Source: SVTX01 sp045612105
Lineage (GTDB): Bacteria > Bacillota > Clostridia > Oscillospirales > CAG-272
Direction of reading: 5' to 3'
Assembly: GCA_045612105.1 (NCBI GenBank)
Contig: JAZKYL010000146.1
Span: 1 to 7,351, forward strand
Length of the DNA: 7,351 nt
Shown here: positions 5,839-7,351 of the stretch, piece by piece
Layout of the letters: every line of letters begins with the position of its first letter
How positions within the stretch are numbered: the stretch's first letter is position 1
Notes under the pieces: generated by a model
The model's database searches: none
What the model saw: the letters and a program-made list of their open reading frames with translations, nothing else
Told to the model about the DNA's origin: nothing
Program-made: the position numbers and the translations under genes

Positions 5839-7122
5839 ATGAAAAAAAGGTCTTTATTTTTGAGAATTGCGGCAAGTTTACTTCTGCCGCTGATTGTTTT
5901 GTCTTGTTTTTCGATTTCGGCATTTGCGGGTGGCAGTTATGAGTGGCAGGCACTTGAGAACATCGCTGCGGCGAAGGATGGGGAGATGAGCGAAGAAGCG
6001 GTGGGAGGAATCCAAAGTTCTACGGCTGACGGGGTCATTTCTGTATTAGATCCTATAGAGAACTCATTGAATTTGGGATGCAAAAGCGCGGTTTTGATGG
6101 ATGCCGCTACGGGCGCGGTGCTTTACGAGCAAAATCCGGACGAGGCACTTCCGCCTGCGTCAGTGACCAAGGTTATGACGCTTCTTTTAGTTATGGAAGC
6201 TATTGACACGGGAAAGATAAAGCTTACAGACATGGTCTCCACCAGCGAGAGGGCGGCGAGCATGGGCGGCTCACAGATATTCCTTGAGGTGGGCGAGACG
6301 ATGAGCGTTGAGGATATGCTGAAGAGCGTAATAATCGCCTCGGCAAACGATGCCGCCTGCGCCCTTGCCGAGTTTGTTTCGGGCAGTGAGACTGCGTTTG
6401 TCAAGGCTATGAATGATCGCGCCGCCGAGCTTGGGATGAAGAATACCAAGTTTGAAAATACAAATGGCCTTGACGACACGGCTGAGAGTCATTTGACAAG
6501 TGCGAGAGATATTGCTATTATGTCCCGTGAACTGATCAAGCACAAAAAGATACTTGAATACAGCTCGATCTGGATGGACACGGTGAGAAACGGTCTTTTC
6601 GGTTTGACAAATACCAACAGATTGGTCAGATTTTATCGAGGCTGCACCGGACTTAAGACCGGGTCTACAAGCAAGGCGGGATTTTGCGTTTCTGCCACCG
6701 CCGAGCGTGACGGATTATCGCTTATCTGTGTCATTATGGGTGCTGAGACAAGCGATGAAAGAAACAAAGCCGCGGCGGCGCTCCTGGACTGGGGGTTTGC
6801 TAACTACGGAGTTTTTAAGCACACTCCCAAAGAGCTTGAAAATCTGAAGGTTATAGGCGGTGTTGCCGACAGTCTGCCGATAAAATACGATGGCTTTTCT
6901 TTCGTTACCGAAAAGAGCTCGGCGGGGAAGATTCAGTATAAGATCGAGCTTCCCGAGTATATTTCCGCTCCCGTGAAGAAGGGTGACGAGGTGGGAAAGG
7001 TGATCTTTACCCTCGACGGCAAAGAGATTGGAAGTGTGCCGATATATGCGGACGGAGAGGTTGAAAGGATAGGATTTTTCGGGCTTTGGTGGAGAATTCT
7101 CGGTAAGTTTTTGTTGAAATAG
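5839..7122 (+). CDS. D-alanyl-D-alanine carboxypeptidase (DacF/PBP5-like, peptidase S11)
   Basis: A 427-residue exported penicillin-binding protein that removes the terminal D-Ala from peptidoglycan pentapeptides, limiting cross-linking. A signal peptide spans residues 1-30 (KKR, hydrophobic core, SAFA then GG). The catalytic domain (about 75-325) has all three motifs: SVTK (108-111, nucleophile Ser108), SAN (168-170) and KTG (273-275). A PBP5-type C-terminal beta domain follows (about 330-405). The last residues (410-427, FFGLWWRILGKFLLK) form an aromatic and basic helix like the membrane-anchoring tail of this family. A linker (35-72) separates signal and catalytic domains. The DacF label is by resemblance; other S11 paralogues are possible, and a sporulation role cannot be shown. 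It appears monocistronic. Confidence 0.94.
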   Translation: MKKRSLFLRIAASLLLPLIVLSCFSISAFAGGSYEWQALENIAAAKDGEMSEEAVGGIQSSTADGVISVLDPIENSLNLGCKSAVLMDAATGAVLYEQNPDEALPPASVTKVMTLLLVMEAIDTGKIKLTDMVSTSERAASMGGSQIFLEVGETMSVEDMLKSVIIASANDAACALAEFVSGSETAFVKAMNDRAAELGMKNTKFENTNGLDDTAESHLTSARDIAIMSRELIKHKKILEYSSIWMDTVRNGLFGLTNTNRLVRFYRGCTGLKTGSTSKAGFCVSATAERDGLSLICVIMGAETSDERNKAAAALLDWGFANYGVFKHTPKELENLKVIGGVADSLPIKYDGFSFVTEKSSAGKIQYKIELPEYISAPVKKGDEVGKVIFTLDGKEIGSVPIYADGEVERIGFFGLWWRILGKFLLK

Positions 7123-7140
7123 GTGTTTGGGTTTAGACAA

Positions 7141-7281
7141 TAAATTGCAATTTAGCGAGGAGATGCGATGCCTCCGGCGGCACACTTTTTTGAAAAAAAG
7201 TGTGTCAAAAAACTTCCCTCCAAAAAAGGAAAGATTTCACCAATGCTGTCATTTGAAACCATATTGATTTGAACCGAAGTT
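7141..7281 (+). repeat. Dispersed intergenic repeat, copy D (inverted partner of copy A)
   Basis: This is the reverse-complement partner of copy A, 125 of 141 identical with no gaps. It begins with the palindrome TAAATTGCAATTTA (7141-7154) 18 nt after the carboxypeptidase stop. It continues through the GC-rich block, the hairpin (7181-7190 with 7195-7204), and a T/A-rich end. The hairpin would be the first strong structure in the carboxypeptidase 3' region, but no T-tract follows it, so I do not call it a terminator. Confidence 0.85.
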
Positions 7282-7351
7282 TATCTTCTATCAGTGTTGT
7301 TACTTCGGGCACAAGTGCCCTCGTTGGTGTATAGGAAACTCTTTTGATTAA
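7282..7351. other. Window tail with a short GC hairpin, no gene seen
   Basis: GGGCA (7307-7311) and TGCCC (7316-7320) form a perfect 5-bp hairpin around CAAG. No T-tract follows and no reading frame with a ribosome binding site is visible. It may be the start of a feature cut off by the window end. Confidence 0.35.

Noticed and set aside
5839..5928. Lipoprotein signal in the carboxypeptidase (VLSC, residues 20-23)
   Set aside because: Leu at the -2 position is atypical for a lipobox, and the stretch continues to a good signal peptidase I site, AFA before GG. An S11 enzyme with a C-terminal amphipathic tail does not need a lipid anchor.
1..7281. Composite transposon bounded by copies A and D
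   Set aside because: There is no transposase, no target duplication can be seen, the cargo is housekeeping genes, and related copies also lie inside the segment. A dispersed repeat family is the simpler reading.
1..7351. CRISPR array, tRNA, rRNA, riboswitch or phage genes
   Set aside because: There are no regularly spaced direct repeats, no cloverleaf or CCA-type ends, no conserved riboswitch core before any gene, and no phage-type proteins.

Overview
The window reads as ordinary chromosomal DNA from an anaerobic Bacillota, most likely an uncultured gut Clostridia member. The grounds are strong AAGG/GGAGG ribosome binding sites, TTGACA/TATAAT-type promoters, compact GC-rich hairpin terminators with T-tracts, a stand-alone RelP/RelQ-type alarmone synthetase, and a DacF-like carboxypeptidase with a Gram-positive signal peptide. 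The lineage is inferred from style and protein resemblance, not from a marker gene. All six genes lie on the + strand and appear intact.

Layout: (1) 1-299 is a leader region with a dispersed repeat (copy A, 1-141), an AT-rich stretch and a promoter. (2) 300-2553 is a two-gene unit: a 12-TM sugar-type MFS/GPH (SLC45-like) transporter, then a membrane-anchored glycerophosphodiester phosphodiesterase whose ribosome binding site overlaps the transporter stop codon. A terminator follows at 2561-2591. (3) 2595-3900 is an alarmone unit: a small alarmone synthetase with an N-terminal extension, overlapped by 4 nt by a 107-residue two-TM protein of unknown function, then a terminator. (4) 3902-5662 is malQ (4-alpha-glucanotransferase), with its own near-consensus promoter, a UUG start, and a long 3' region containing repeat copy B and a terminator. 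(5) 5681-7122 is repeat copy C, a promoter whose -35 lies inside the repeat's terminal palindrome, and a secreted D-alanyl-D-alanine carboxypeptidase. (6) 7123-7351 is repeat copy D and a short tail.

The most notable unexplained structure is the intergenic repeat family. Copies A and D are 141 bp long, about 89% identical and inverted relative to each other, one at each end of the window. C shares the apical hairpin and the palindromic end, and B is a looser, expanded relative. The terminal palindrome (GATAAATTGCAATTTATC in C) supplies a TTGCAA -35 exactly 17 nt from the -10 of the carboxypeptidase gene. A degenerate version occupies the same position before the transporter gene. This could be a shared operator or promoter module that travels with the repeat.

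Functionally the genes are housekeeping or metabolic: sugar uptake and alpha-glucan processing, phosphodiester turnover, stringent-response signalling and peptidoglycan trimming. I found no transposase, phage gene, CRISPR array, tRNA or rRNA.
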